Shown here in pieces: positions 1-7,215 of a DNA stretch of 60,708 nucleotides. This DNA is from Gammaproteobacteria bacterium. Lineage in GTDB: Bacteria; Pseudomonadota; Gammaproteobacteria; Arenicellales; Arenicellaceae. The position numbers and the translations under genes are program-made. Each line of letters opens with the position of its first letter. The stretch's first letter is position 1. The stretch spans positions 1 to 60,708 of the forward strand of contig JABDKW010000062.1 of NCBI GenBank assembly GCA_013002025.1, read 5' to 3'. The notes under the pieces are model-generated. The model searched no databases and was not told the DNA's origin. It worked only from the letters and a program-made list of their open reading frames with translations.

Positions 1-2
1 AC

Positions 3-113
3 TGTGAAATTCAATCAATCATGTACGCCGGTGAAAACATTCATCTCTTTAATCAGACCGGCTCCGCCAACCCGTGTGTTGAGCTCACACAAATGTGGAC
101 AGATAGAGATTAG
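3..113 (+). CDS. possible 3' end of a gene cut by the window edge
   Basis: One forward frame is open from the window edge to a TAG at 111-113 and would give about 36 residues containing NPCVELTQMW. It is too short to assign, and another forward frame is open over nearly the same stretch to 114, so this may not be coding. The rest of 1-401 shows no convincing gene: a further open stretch (about 184-382) lacks a start codon and resembles nothing I recognise. Confidence 0.2.
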   Translation, partial: CEIQSIMYAGENIHLFNQTGSANPCVELTQMWTDRD

Positions 114-140
114 ATAATTGGCAACCCCTCTAATGTCTCC

Positions 141-170
141 AATGTGCCCAATCCGGTCATTGGACACATT
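141..170. repeat. 12-bp inverted repeat (hairpin)
   Basis: Arms AATGTGCCCAAT and ATTGGACACATT pair with one mismatch around a 6-nt loop. No T-run follows, so it does not look like an intrinsic terminator. It lies about 230 bp upstream of the first DUF1566 gene and its function is unknown. Confidence 0.5.
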
Positions 171-401
171 GTATGAAATAGACAGTTATCTACCAACAGG
201 CTTTACGTTTCTCTGCACAAATCGTATCTTTATCGGGTCTTAGTCGACTGAAGAACATCCGGATCACATTGCGTGACGGAAGTTTTGGTATTGGCGACGC
301 CGTGTATAAGGCCGTTGCCAAAACTTTTCGTCTCTGTTTGAGTGCGTCGTCTCACCGCCACTTTTTGTGGTTAGTGGGGTAACTAATAATGGGAGGTTAG
401 T

Positions 402-926
402 ATGTTGGGTTTTTCGTCTCGCGCTTTTATTGCGCTTTTTATATTGCTGTGTGTGTCTTCTGCCCACGGTCACAACAAGGTTGTTGTGGTTCCATTGGGT
501 GGCGACGAAGCACAAGACTTGGAACCCACGTCGCCTGTGGCAAAGGTAAACCCAAGTCAAACAGACTACACCATTTTGACGAACACCGTGATCGATAAAA
601 TCACCAAACTCGAATGGCAGCGTGAAGACGATAACACAACGCGCAACTGGGACGATGCCCTGGATTATTGCGCTGGCCTTACCTTAGACGGTAAAAGCGA
701 CTGGCGCTTGCCGGATGTTGTCGAGCTGCAATCGATTGTTGATTATGGTCAAGCCACCGCCCCAACTATCGACGGTGTGGCTTTTACCGGGACCAATTCT
801 TCGAGCTATTGGTCGGCGTCGAGTGGGGCGAGTAGTTCGGGTAGCGCGTGGTTTGTCGGTTTCGATCTTGGCATCGTCTTCGCCTTCGTTAAGACTAATG
901 ACATCTTTGTTCGGTGTGTGCGCTAA
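402..926 (+). CDS. secreted DUF1566 (Lcl C-terminal, C-type-lectin-like) protein, copy 1
   Basis: This 174-residue protein starts at an ATG preceded by GGGAGG at 391-396. Residues 1-24 form a signal peptide (hydrophobic FIALFILLCVSS, then SAHG), so it is exported. The rest is a DUF1566 domain, recognised by TKLEWQ, a YC pair, DWRLP, YWSAS, the SAWFV strand and the terminal VRCVR. The domain family has a C-type-lectin-like fold and is found in adhesins and ligand-binding surface proteins. The last 44 codons align without gaps to the second copy at 1168 but differ at 15 residues, almost always through codon positions 1 and 2. This suggests the 3' end is a hypervariable binding surface. The ligand is unknown. 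The domain call is firm; the diversification mechanism is inferred. Confidence 0.85.
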   Translation: MLGFSSRAFIALFILLCVSSAHGHNKVVVVPLGGDEAQDLEPTSPVAKVNPSQTDYTILTNTVIDKITKLEWQREDDNTTRNWDDALDYCAGLTLDGKSDWRLPDVVELQSIVDYGQATAPTIDGVAFTGTNSSSYWSASSGASSSGSAWFVGFDLGIVFAFVKTNDIFVRCVR

Positions 927-981
927 GGACAATGAATGCGCCTTGCCTCTTGTTTTTTTGTTTAGCCTACAGGATGTAGGC
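792..981 (+). repeat. putative variable region 1 plus conserved trailer
   Basis: This block is co-linear with 1495-1684 (constant offset 703). In the coding part (795-926) there are 20 substitutions by hand alignment: 19 at codon positions 1 or 2 and one at position 3. In 14 of these 19 one copy has A. The non-coding trailer (927-981) is nearly identical, with two balancing one-base indels and two substitutions. Upstream of 792 the genes are only distantly related. This is the layout of a retroelement variable region followed by its homology-initiation segment. Confidence 0.65.
965..981 (+). other. conserved hairpin after DUF1566 copy 1
   Basis: GCCTACA and TGTAGGC form a perfect 7-bp stem around GGA, 39 nt after the stop codon and just after a run of seven T. 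The T-run precedes the stem, so this is not a forward intrinsic terminator. A matching hairpin follows the second copy. In characterised diversity-generating retroelements a DNA hairpin just downstream of the variable region promotes retargeting. Confidence 0.6.
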
Positions 982-993
982 CGAAAAATGCTC

Positions 994-1047
994 GTCGATA
1001 ACTGCTCCTGCGTTGTCCTACTCGATTGCATCCATGCAATTATCGAC
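994..1047. repeat. nested inverted repeats between the DUF1566 genes
   Basis: GTCGATAA (994-1001) is the exact reverse complement of TTATCGAC (1040-1047), and inside it TTGCATCCATGCAA (1026-1039) is a tight palindrome. The 241-bp gap between the two DUF1566 genes contains no credible gene. The structure could belong to an RNA leader or be a remnant; nothing more can be said. Confidence 0.35.
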
Positions 1048-1118
1048 AACTTCGCGTACAGCGGTAAGCTGAACCTCAGACAAATCACCGAACATTTCAT
1101 TTTATTACCGAATAAGCA

Positions 1119-1135
1119 GTACTCATTTTGAGTAC
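1119..1135. promoter_or_regulatory. 7-bp hairpin upstream of DUF1566 copy 2
   Basis: GTACTCA and TGAGTAC pair perfectly around TTT, ending 32 bp before the ATG at 1168. It could be an operator or a leader hairpin. No regulator gene is adjacent. Confidence 0.3.
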
Positions 1136-1167
1136 CCATATTTAATCCATTTAATTAGGAGTATTCT

Positions 1168-1629
1168 ATGTTTAAGCAGTCGGTCTATTTAACAATCGGA
1201 GTCTTTTTAGGGCTTAGCTTAAGCTTGGGCATCAACTCACCACTGCTGGCGAATACCAGGGTCAACACCTTTATTGACAACGGCAATGGCTCAGTCACCG
1301 ATACTGCGACAGGGCTGACCTGGCAACAACAGGATGACAATGTGACGCGGACGCATGCCGATGCCATTACTTATTGCCAGGGCTTAAGCCTGGCTGGTAA
1401 TTCAAACTGGCGCTTGCCAAATATCAAGGAGTTGATCACCATTGTTGATTTCCGTGTCGATAGCCCCTCAATTGACGATGCTATTTTCCCTAATACCAAT
1501 TCTTCGATCTATTGGTCGGCGTCGAGTCGGGCGAATAGTTCGGGTAGCGCGTGGTTTGTCGATTTCACTTTTGGCGTCGTCAGCGGCTTCAATGGGACTA
1601 GTAGCTTCTTTGTTCGCTGTGTGCGCTAA
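1168..1629 (+). CDS. secreted DUF1566 (Lcl C-terminal, C-type-lectin-like) protein, copy 2
   Basis: This 153-residue paralogue of the gene at 402 has AGGAG at 1157-1161 ahead of its ATG. It begins with a signal peptide (TIGVFLGLSLSLG, cleavage likely after LLA) and continues with a full DUF1566 domain: TGLTWQ, ITYCQG, NWRLP, YWSAS, SAWFV, VRCVR. Compared with copy 1, the N-terminal two thirds are clearly diverged, but the last 44 codons and the trailer are almost the same sequence apart from first and second codon positions. The same-strand tandem arrangement suggests two target genes served by one diversification system. Simple recent 3'-end duplication with strong diversifying selection is the alternative. 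Confidence 0.85.
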   Translation: MFKQSVYLTIGVFLGLSLSLGINSPLLANTRVNTFIDNGNGSVTDTATGLTWQQQDDNVTRTHADAITYCQGLSLAGNSNWRLPNIKELITIVDFRVDSPSIDDAIFPNTNSSIYWSASSRANSSGSAWFVDFTFGVVSGFNGTSSFFVRCVR

Positions 1630-1684
1630 GGACAATGAATTGCGCCTTGCCTCTTGTTTTTTGTTTAGCCTATAGGATGTAGGT
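1495..1684 (+). repeat. putative variable region 2 plus conserved trailer
   Basis: This is the counterpart of 792-981. The nine changed codons nearest the end alternate between forms such as GTT/AAT, TTC/AGC and GAC/AGC, which are what mutated AAY codons of a template would give. The end of the coding part, TTTGTTCGCTGTGTGCGC, differs from copy 1 by one base. Confidence 0.65.
1668..1684 (+). other. conserved hairpin after DUF1566 copy 2
   Basis: GCCTATA, GGA loop, TGTAGGT occupies the same place as the hairpin at 965-981. Both substitutions keep pairing in RNA as wobble pairs, and the GGA loop is unchanged. This suggests that the structure is under selection. Confidence 0.5.
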
Positions 1685-1704
1685 GAGGGGCGCTGGGTCG
1701 ACTG

Positions 1705-1757
1705 AACGACCGCTGTGTGTATGAAACCGCCTCGACTTTGTGCCCGTAGCGGACATT
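1705..1757. repeat. palindromic intergenic repeat, copy R1
   Basis: This 53-bp copy begins AACGACCGCT and ends AGCGGACATT, which are near-complementary ends (8 of 10). The centre contains TGTATGAAACCG and TTTGTGCCC. It lies 68 bp 3' of the stop codon of the SIR2-like gene. The family consensus ends are AATGACCGCT and AGCGGWCATT. The ends do not match the GTTRRRY core of integron attC sites. Confidence 0.7.
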
Positions 1758-1825
1758 AAGATAACTTCGTCTATTCTCGTTTTGTCTCAGCAAGGCTGTA
1801 CCTCGTCGGTCAGACCTCGCTCGCC

Positions 1826-2911
1826 TCAGAGGCGCCCCTCGAGGGTGAGCCGGAAGTGGTTCATAAAATCAACGCAGTCCTTGTCGATCAGGGTTATTTC
1901 CTTACCGGAACCGTTACATATATTCTCTCGAATTTGAGTTTGGGCGGATTTCTGATCCGGTTCAGACAAGTTGCGACAGGTTCCGAGTATATAATCTGGT
2001 TCGACGTTCCCTTTTATATTCCCACCCAGTAATCGCATATTCTGCGGGATAAATCCGAACCCTAGGAAGACAAGCTGGTGCGCCTGTTTAACCTCAAGGC
2101 TAATCTCCTGGTACATGGCCACATCGTCGCCTGTGACTTCGTTGAATGTCAGAATGCCTTTAGATAGTTTAACTAGATCCGCCACATTCGATACGTCGGC
2201 CCCATAGCCCACCGTTGGCTCACCATCAATCTCCCATGGCAAACTTCCGACCTTCCCATAGGGGTGGAATATTTTAATCTTACTGAGACAAGCGGCTGCT
2301 TGTGCGTCGTCTAGATCGTAGGAGATCTTCAGGCAGTTAAACAGGTAATCTTCCAGACATCGATCGTAGTTGAATATTACCAAGACCAGGCGGCTGAGGC
2401 GGCCCTCCAACTGTGATCGTGTCACTCCTGACGTGATAAGTGCGTATAACTGGGTATACCAGCACCCTTTGCCGAGTTCATTGAGCTGATTGGGATAAAA
2501 ATTAAAAGGAGTCGGCTTTCGCATCCGGCTCGTCTTACTCGCTGCTTCCTTTTCCAGAATGCAGGCTACAATGGCTCGTTTGGCGAGAGCTTCTAAGATG
2601 TCCCGATCCACATATTCGACCTGCTGGCTGAGATAGGTGTCGATGGAGTCCGCCAGCTCCAAACTTGTAGCGATTTTGCGAGCCGCGTGATAATAGCGCT
2701 GCGCTTTTGTAGCGTCGCCTTTGCAGTCGATTGCTACAGACTCGCTAATCATGTGGTCTCGGATATTGCGGTAGCCGCCCTCACCGTCGCTTACGCGCTC
2801 GAGCTTACCGCTAATCATTGTTTTGAGCTGTGAGCCAAGCGGCATCTCGAGTTCAAAACTCGCGCCGGCGCCAATAACAAAGACCGTTTTATGTTTTTTA
2901 TGCGTTTGCAA
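1826..2911 (-). CDS. SIR2-like domain protein, possible anti-phage NADase
   Basis: The 361-residue product opens with the NAD-binding glycine loop VFVIGAGASFE (residues about 10-20) followed by MPLG. Later come VIFNYDRCLEDYL (about 178-190), FHPYGKVGSLPW (about 215-226) and LVFLGFGF near 280. These are the landmarks of stand-alone bacterial SIR2-like proteins (GAGAS, NYDR, H-x-Y-G). Related proteins in defence systems deplete NAD after phage infection, but that role is inferred here from family and neighbourhood. The start is a TTG; no in-frame ATG precedes the glycine loop. No dedicated partner such as Argonaute or HerA is adjacent. The two following minus-strand genes upstream are both nuclease-type. 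Confidence 0.7.
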   Translation of the reverse strand: MQTHKKHKTVFVIGAGASFELEMPLGSQLKTMISGKLERVSDGEGGYRNIRDHMISESVAIDCKGDATKAQRYYHAARKIATSLELADSIDTYLSQQVEYVDRDILEALAKRAIVACILEKEAASKTSRMRKPTPFNFYPNQLNELGKGCWYTQLYALITSGVTRSQLEGRLSRLVLVIFNYDRCLEDYLFNCLKISYDLDDAQAAACLSKIKIFHPYGKVGSLPWEIDGEPTVGYGADVSNVADLVKLSKGILTFNEVTGDDVAMYQEISLEVKQAHQLVFLGFGFIPQNMRLLGGNIKGNVEPDYILGTCRNLSEPDQKSAQTQIRENICNGSGKEITLIDKDCVDFMNHFRLTLEGRL

Positions 2912-3125
2912 TTAAAAGGGGTTCAAATGGGATTAGTGTCGGGTCTTTCCTTTTGCCACTACGATTGAATCGTCAGCTTTGAGTATGCAACAGCCTAAGC
3001 TACGGCGCAAACTTGCCCAGAGGAGTAGTGAGAAAAACTAGGTCTGTTCCGCTTCTCTACTACGTGAGTGTTAACGCATCAAAACGAGCGCGAGCAAAAT
3101 TACAAGGCGCTGTGCCCGATTACTT

Positions 3126-3878
3126 TCACGTGTTTATAGTTACGCACAGGGGTATATGGTCACTAGCGGCAATCCAATCGTTAATCTCGCCTAGCTTCAA
3201 ATTACTTCTGCGCAATAACTGACTAGCCATAAAAACATAATCAATATGGTATGGCTTAGCTTCATTTCTTTGAAGATAAAATGTGGGTTCTGTTTCTTGC
3301 CCCGGTCGCTCGCCCGATTGGTAGTGATACAAACTCTCGATGTTTATTGCTGCCAACTCGTTAATTGTATCTGTATGGCTCCACCAGCGGTCTGGCTTAT
3401 CCCACTTGGCATTGCTGTTGAAATCTCCTAAGACGATAGTATTTTCTTGTTGTAGCTCTTTTCTGTGAATTTGTAGAAATTTCCAGAACTGGCCCATGTA
3501 GCCAAATATTTGAGAATTATCACCTTTTGTCCAGCATGCCAGTATGTTGTATTGCCCGTTTAAGGAGAACGGTAGAAATAGTTGTAAATCCTCGGTAGCC
3601 CAGCTTGTTGAGGCACTTGCAGTTTGCATCCCCTGTAATTTGAAAGTGCCCGACCAATTAAGGATTTGAACTGAATTCCCAGATTTTGGAAACACCCCTA
3701 TACCCTTATTTTTATTGTTGCCGATCCAGAGATGTTCACCCGCCCATTCTCGATAGGCTTTGGTTGATTGCGAAGGGTCTTCACACTCTTGCACGATCAG
3801 GACGTCAGCGTTTAGCGAATCTGCTTGATCGAGCTTTTTTCGCAACGCGCCGCTGCAATTCCAAGTCACTATTATCAT
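3126..3878 (-). CDS. endonuclease/exonuclease/phosphatase-family protein
   Basis: This 250-residue protein has the EEP-fold metal and active-site motifs in order: TWNCSG at the N-terminus, VQEC near residue 30, GDFNSN near 150, HIDYVF near 215 and SDHIPL close to the C-terminus. Members cleave nucleic acids or phosphoesters with Mg2+. The ATG at 3878 is preferred to the in-frame TTG two codons upstream. It lies 52 bp downstream of the GIY-YIG gene on the same strand, so the two could share a transcript. The 214-bp gap on its 3' side (2912-3125) shows no gene. Confidence 0.8.
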   Translation of the reverse strand: MIIVTWNCSGALRKKLDQADSLNADVLIVQECEDPSQSTKAYREWAGEHLWIGNNKNKGIGVFPKSGNSVQILNWSGTFKLQGMQTASASTSWATEDLQLFLPFSLNGQYNILACWTKGDNSQIFGYMGQFWKFLQIHRKELQQENTIVLGDFNSNAKWDKPDRWWSHTDTINELAAINIESLYHYQSGERPGQETEPTFYLQRNEAKPYHIDYVFMASQLLRRSNLKLGEINDWIAASDHIPLCVTINT

Positions 3879-3930
3879 AAGCAATTCATCTGGTCACTCG
3901 ACCGCCGCATAATTGAGGTTGCTTGGTTTG

Positions 3931-4776
3931 TTATACGTTTTGTAATTGCTTAAGTTGAACTCCCTTTGAGTTTACCCAAGAAGTAAGGCCATTTGCACTG
4001 CCGCCATGGATTGTGGCGGCAGCGGAACTCGGGCTTGAAAACTCAATGTCTTTGGTAAAAACAAAAGCATCATCCAACTTCACAAGAGAGCCGTCCTCAA
4101 TTAGTTTGTTTCGTTGTACTAATACGCTAGGCCATTTTTTTGCCGAACTCCTTTCCTCTAGTACTGCTTGAGACCCCTTCAAAACGACAATGCCGTTTGG
4201 CGTTAGGTAACCTGTTGCCTTTAGATCTTTAATATTGCAACTTAGGAACTCTTCCTGTTTTTCCTCTTCGGTGATTGTCTTTTTTCGAACAAATGACTCA
4301 ACCCCTAAAACTGGCAGTACTTGTTGCATTTTTTCGAGGAAAATCTCCATGTCCTCTCGATCTGATTCTGGCAGTTTTGCTCCGCTTCCTTGACTGTTTA
4401 AGATTACCGAGCGCTCAATTGAACGGGCAACCTCAATTAGCCGGCCCTCGATATATTTAATATGCGCTTTGGTTAGATTTTCGTCTTTTGTGATAAAAAA
4501 CGTAATGTTGTTCCAGAAATCTTTAGCCAAGTGGCTTTTTACTCTGTCCCTGATACATTCAGCTTCGCCAATATAAATAGTACTTTTGTTGGTTTCGGGA
4601 TCTGTGCCGGTCAAAAAATAAACTCCTGGACTTGATGATTCTTCTCTGGCAAGAAGCTTATCAACTTCACTCCTAGGGCCCGACACTGCTTTACCCGTCC
4701 AATTTGAAAGCTCAGCCGTGCGAAGCCGCTTCGGGTCTCCGTAAGCCAAGAATATTTTAAGTGTTGCTGTCGGCAC
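3931..4776 (-). CDS. GIY-YIG nuclease-like protein with DUF4357-type C-terminus
   Basis: The 281-residue protein starts at GTG with AAGGAG six bases upstream. Residues about 50-135 form a GIY-YIG domain: GVYFLTG, then IYIGEAECIRDRVKSH (with the conserved Arg and His) and a Glu in the IEGRLIE helix. The C-terminal part (about 185-250), with GYLTPNGIVVLKGSQA and RNKLIEDG, resembles the DUF4357 domain that often accompanies this nuclease domain. Such proteins are common in mobile and defence regions. Substrate and partner are unknown. A bare GIY-YIG signature supports the fold strongly and the activity moderately. Confidence 0.8.
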   Translation of the reverse strand: MPTATLKIFLAYGDPKRLRTAELSNWTGKAVSGPRSEVDKLLAREESSSPGVYFLTGTDPETNKSTIYIGEAECIRDRVKSHLAKDFWNNITFFITKDENLTKAHIKYIEGRLIEVARSIERSVILNSQGSGAKLPESDREDMEIFLEKMQQVLPVLGVESFVRKKTITEEEKQEEFLSCNIKDLKATGYLTPNGIVVLKGSQAVLEERSSAKKWPSVLVQRNKLIEDGSLVKLDDAFVFTKDIEFSSPSSAAATIHGGSANGLTSWVNSKGVQLKQLQNV

Positions 4777-4880
4777 TGGTGCTCCTTACGGGCAGTGAAT
4801 GGGGGCAGGCCACGGTTGTCCTATGGCCGCGTTGAGTATACAAGAGCCATCGTAAGTCTACAGGTCAAATATCTATTCCC

Positions 4881-4933
4881 AACGACCGCTTAGTGTATGA
4901 AACCGACCCGCTTTTGTACCCGAAACTGAAATT
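4881..4933. repeat. palindromic intergenic repeat, copy R2
   Basis: This is a 53-bp copy aligning without gaps to R1 (starts AACGACCGCT, contains AGTGTATGAAACCGAC and TTTTGTACCC). It abuts the stop codon of the next minus-strand gene. The right end (CTGAAATT) is degraded. Confidence 0.65.
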
Positions 4934-5668
4934 TCAATGGTTTAACAGTGGACTGTCCCCAGTTATGTGCGCGATCAACGCAGTGGTTTTGTCAGCGCCC
5001 CGTTTCAGGTTCGAGCGTGCCACAGTGCCGGTCACTATGACTCGTTTCAAAAGATAAATCGTATCGGCTCTGGATTGAAACCCGGTCATTACTGATGTCC
5101 TTGATACCCCGGAACTAAATTCCGCGCCAGATTGCAAAGTTTGAAAATACCGCGGAAAGACCTCTACAGGCAAAACATCCCATGCCAGCGCACGCAGCTC
5201 TCGTACCGCCGGAACAAAATTTTCATCGATTACTTTTGCCCAACTCGCACGGTCAAGGTAATAACCCACGATGGCAGTCCTTGTTTTCGAATTCGGGATG
5301 AGTCTGAGGGTGCCAGTCACTTGCATCTCCACCCAGATGACCGGTTCGCGGGTGACGGTCTCACCCGCAATCGCGCCCAAAAGCAAAGCCACCGGGTCGT
5401 CGGTGATTTGCCCCTCACCTTCAACTTGCTGTAGCAACTGTGTCGCTGCATCGATCAGTTTTCCGAGGCCTTCAGATCGCTTTTCAAAAAATAATTTGTC
5501 GGATTGAAGTTCGGTTACCAGATCATTCAGATAGACTGCCGCTTGGGCCTCGTCAGCGCGACGATCTGCATAAGAATCGATAGCAAGTGCCATCAGGATG
5601 CCAATCACAATGAGTGCCATCTCGCCAAAGGCGAGGGTCCAATTTATTTTATCCGCAGATATCCGCAT
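4934..5668 (-). CDS. DUF6090-like single-pass membrane protein
   Basis: This 244-residue protein has one strong transmembrane segment near the N-terminus (about residues 12-31, ALIVIGILMALAIDSY), followed by a charged, helix-rich soluble part starting DRRADEAQAAVYL. The pattern of a GE-x-x-LIVIGILMAL helix followed by a charged heptad-like stretch is typical of DUF6090-type proteins of unknown function. It stands alone between two copies of the intergenic repeat. No catalytic motif is visible. Confidence 0.55.
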   Translation of the reverse strand: MRISADKINWTLAFGEMALIVIGILMALAIDSYADRRADEAQAAVYLNDLVTELQSDKLFFEKRSEGLGKLIDAATQLLQQVEGEGQITDDPVALLLGAIAGETVTREPVIWVEMQVTGTLRLIPNSKTRTAIVGYYLDRASWAKVIDENFVPAVRELRALAWDVLPVEVFPRYFQTLQSGAEFSSGVSRTSVMTGFQSRADTIYLLKRVIVTGTVARSNLKRGADKTTALIAHITGDSPLLNH

Positions 5669-5702
5669 TCCACCTCAGGCTTTTTTAATTTTTTGCTCAT
5701 TC

Positions 5703-5756
5703 AATGGCAGTAATGAATATGAAACCGCCGCGGTTTTCGTGTCCAAATCGGACATT
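5703..5756. repeat. palindromic intergenic repeat, copy R3
   Basis: This copy contains ATATGAAACCGCCGCGGTTT and ends TCGGACATT; its left end is diverged and there is a one-base indel relative to R1. Here the centre forms a perfect hairpin, AAACCGCCGCGGTTT. It lies 38 bp 3' of the next minus-strand gene. Confidence 0.55.
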
Positions 5757-5794
5757 CCAAAATCAAGATGCGACACCCATACCTTGTGTTGAAT

Positions 5795-6256
5795 TCATGA
5801 TGCTATTAACGACACCCCAAATAAGGCGATACCATTGATTACGAAGAGCGCGCCAGCCGTTTTGTACATCTTCTTCAGCAAGCAAACTAACCCTGCAGCA
5901 ATAAAACCAATACTCAAAATAAAAGCAGGCGTAAAAGCTGCCTGAGAAATATAACCTGTGACAATAGACGCCACAATAAGCGATAAACCTATTTTATTGT
6001 CTGAACTCATCCGATCATTTACGAAAGAATAATTTGCTAAGCATGTAGGAGAACGCCAGCGAAGCAGGATAGCCAGAGCATTAAACTTCCAAAATGTTAG
6101 TAGTAATCCAGGAATTTCTGAAAGCGCCCCACCAAACAACCCGGAGAACAGTAGCATCATAAATGGAAGCTGAACTTCGAAGACACTGCGTATACGACTA
6201 CAGCAAAAATCCCATAAAAAAAATGCGAAAAGAAATACCAAACTGAGGAGTTCCAT
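5795..6256 (-). CDS. small hypothetical membrane protein
   Basis: The 153-residue product has four to five predicted transmembrane stretches: residues about 2-18, 32-50, 90-105, 108-125 and 133-150. Only short loops lie between them, one of which is polar and Ser/Asn rich (NDRMSSDNK). I recognise no family. It forms a single-gene unit in the repeat-punctuated array, and the base composition is AT-rich compared with the catabolic regions. Confidence 0.55.
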   Translation of the reverse strand: MELLSLVFLFAFFLWDFCCSRIRSVFEVQLPFMMLLFSGLFGGALSEIPGLLLTFWKFNALAILLRWRSPTCLANYSFVNDRMSSDNKIGLSLIVASIVTGYISQAAFTPAFILSIGFIAAGLVCLLKKMYKTAGALFVINGIALFGVSLIAS

Positions 6257-6293
6257 AAACCCTAGCAGCTATGTCGCCCCTCAAATCGGCACG

Positions 6294-6412
6294 GATCTGC
6301 TACCACTTTTGTGGACCCTCTCGTGCGCACAGCTTCTGATAGTTGATGGGCGATTGGTAGTTCAGCGAAATTTATGGCCTCAGAGTCGGAGCATAGGCCA
6401 ATTACCGCTCGG
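6294..6412. repeat. 119-bp duplicated segment, copy 1 (includes truncated repeat R4)
   Basis: This aligns without gaps to 8556-8674 (offset 2262). Long identical stretches are present, for example AGTTGATGGG, GATTGGTAGTTCAGCGAAAT and CAGAGTCGGAGCATAGGCCA. Its right end carries the left half of the palindromic repeat (AATTACCGCT, 6400-6409), after which similarity to the family fades. It lies between two unrelated membrane-protein genes. Confidence 0.75.
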
Positions 6413-6461
6413 TGTATGGAGTGGACTCTTTATATGCCTCCAATCCAGCCTGCCGGTAGGT

Positions 6462-6947
6462 TCAATCGTGTGTGGTGTAGACAAATATCATGGTAATCGC
6501 AGAAGCCATTGAGTACATGAAAGCGCCCTCCATTGAACCTGCCCCTAATTCTGTCTGCCACATCTGAAAGAATGCAGCACCAAATGTCATGAAGAAACCA
6601 AACCAAACGAGCAAAGCGAGAGCGGCTGCGATTACCCCATTTGTCTTGGCAGCATGAAACTGCTCTGCAGCATCTTTGCGAACTGAGAACATGTCCCAGG
6701 CACCTTTAATGCCAAAGTAACCAACGGCAAGCTCACCAACAATGACAAGCCAAAGTGCGCACCAATGAAGCAACGGGCTAGTTACTGCGAAGAACATAGT
6801 GCTCGGATAATATTCGTGACCCTGATTGGAGAGCACATATCCAAGAACTTGGTGAGCTTCGGAAAGGTTGACCAAATTCTGCAGCCCGTAAATTAGAGCG
6901 TGCAGCCCAATGAAGAGAACGAGTAGTATTTTCAGTGTTCTTAGCAT
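6462..6947 (-). CDS. DUF2165-family integral membrane protein
   Basis: The 161-residue product has four transmembrane segments (about 7-25, 63-83, 106-128 and 140-157). The motif FGAAFFQMWQTELGAG before the last helix and the overall layout match the DUF2165 family of predicted small membrane proteins, function unknown. It is a single-gene unit, with the duplicated segment on its 3' side and repeat R5 155 bp upstream of its start. Confidence 0.6.
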   Translation of the reverse strand: MLRTLKILLVLFIGLHALIYGLQNLVNLSEAHQVLGYVLSNQGHEYYPSTMFFAVTSPLLHWCALWLVIVGELAVGYFGIKGAWDMFSVRKDAAEQFHAAKTNGVIAAALALLVWFGFFMTFGAAFFQMWQTELGAGSMEGAFMYSMASAITMIFVYTTHD

Positions 6948-7102
6948 TCCTTACTCCCAATTAGTGACTATCTGTAATTAAAGGGACCCTCAGTCTAGCA
7001 GGAAGAATTGGACTTAGAAAATGATGCGGACTCAGGGCTTAATTCCCAGCTCCCTGGAATCAAGATGGCCCTTCACCTTTATGGGTCAGCCCATTGAGGG
7101 GA

Positions 7103-7155
7103 AATGAACGCTCTGTCTATGAAACTGACTCGGTTTTGTGCCCTAGGCGGTCATT
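7103..7155. repeat. palindromic intergenic repeat, copy R5
   Basis: This is a 53-bp copy from AATGAACGCT to GGCGGTCATT, containing CTATGAAACTGACTCGGTTT. It sits 60 bp 3' of the DUF2254 gene. Its centre has AAACTGACTCGGTTT, an interrupted small palindrome. Confidence 0.7.
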
Positions 7156-7215
7156 AATCGTCTGCGTTAACTGGGGCGCAATTACGCGTGTCCGTTTTGA
7201 ATGCAATATTGGGCG

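Noticed and set aside
264-560. Minus-strand open frame of 98 codons across the first DUF1566 leader
   Set aside because: It overlaps the well-supported signal peptide and start of the gene at 402 and has low-complexity basic composition with no family features.
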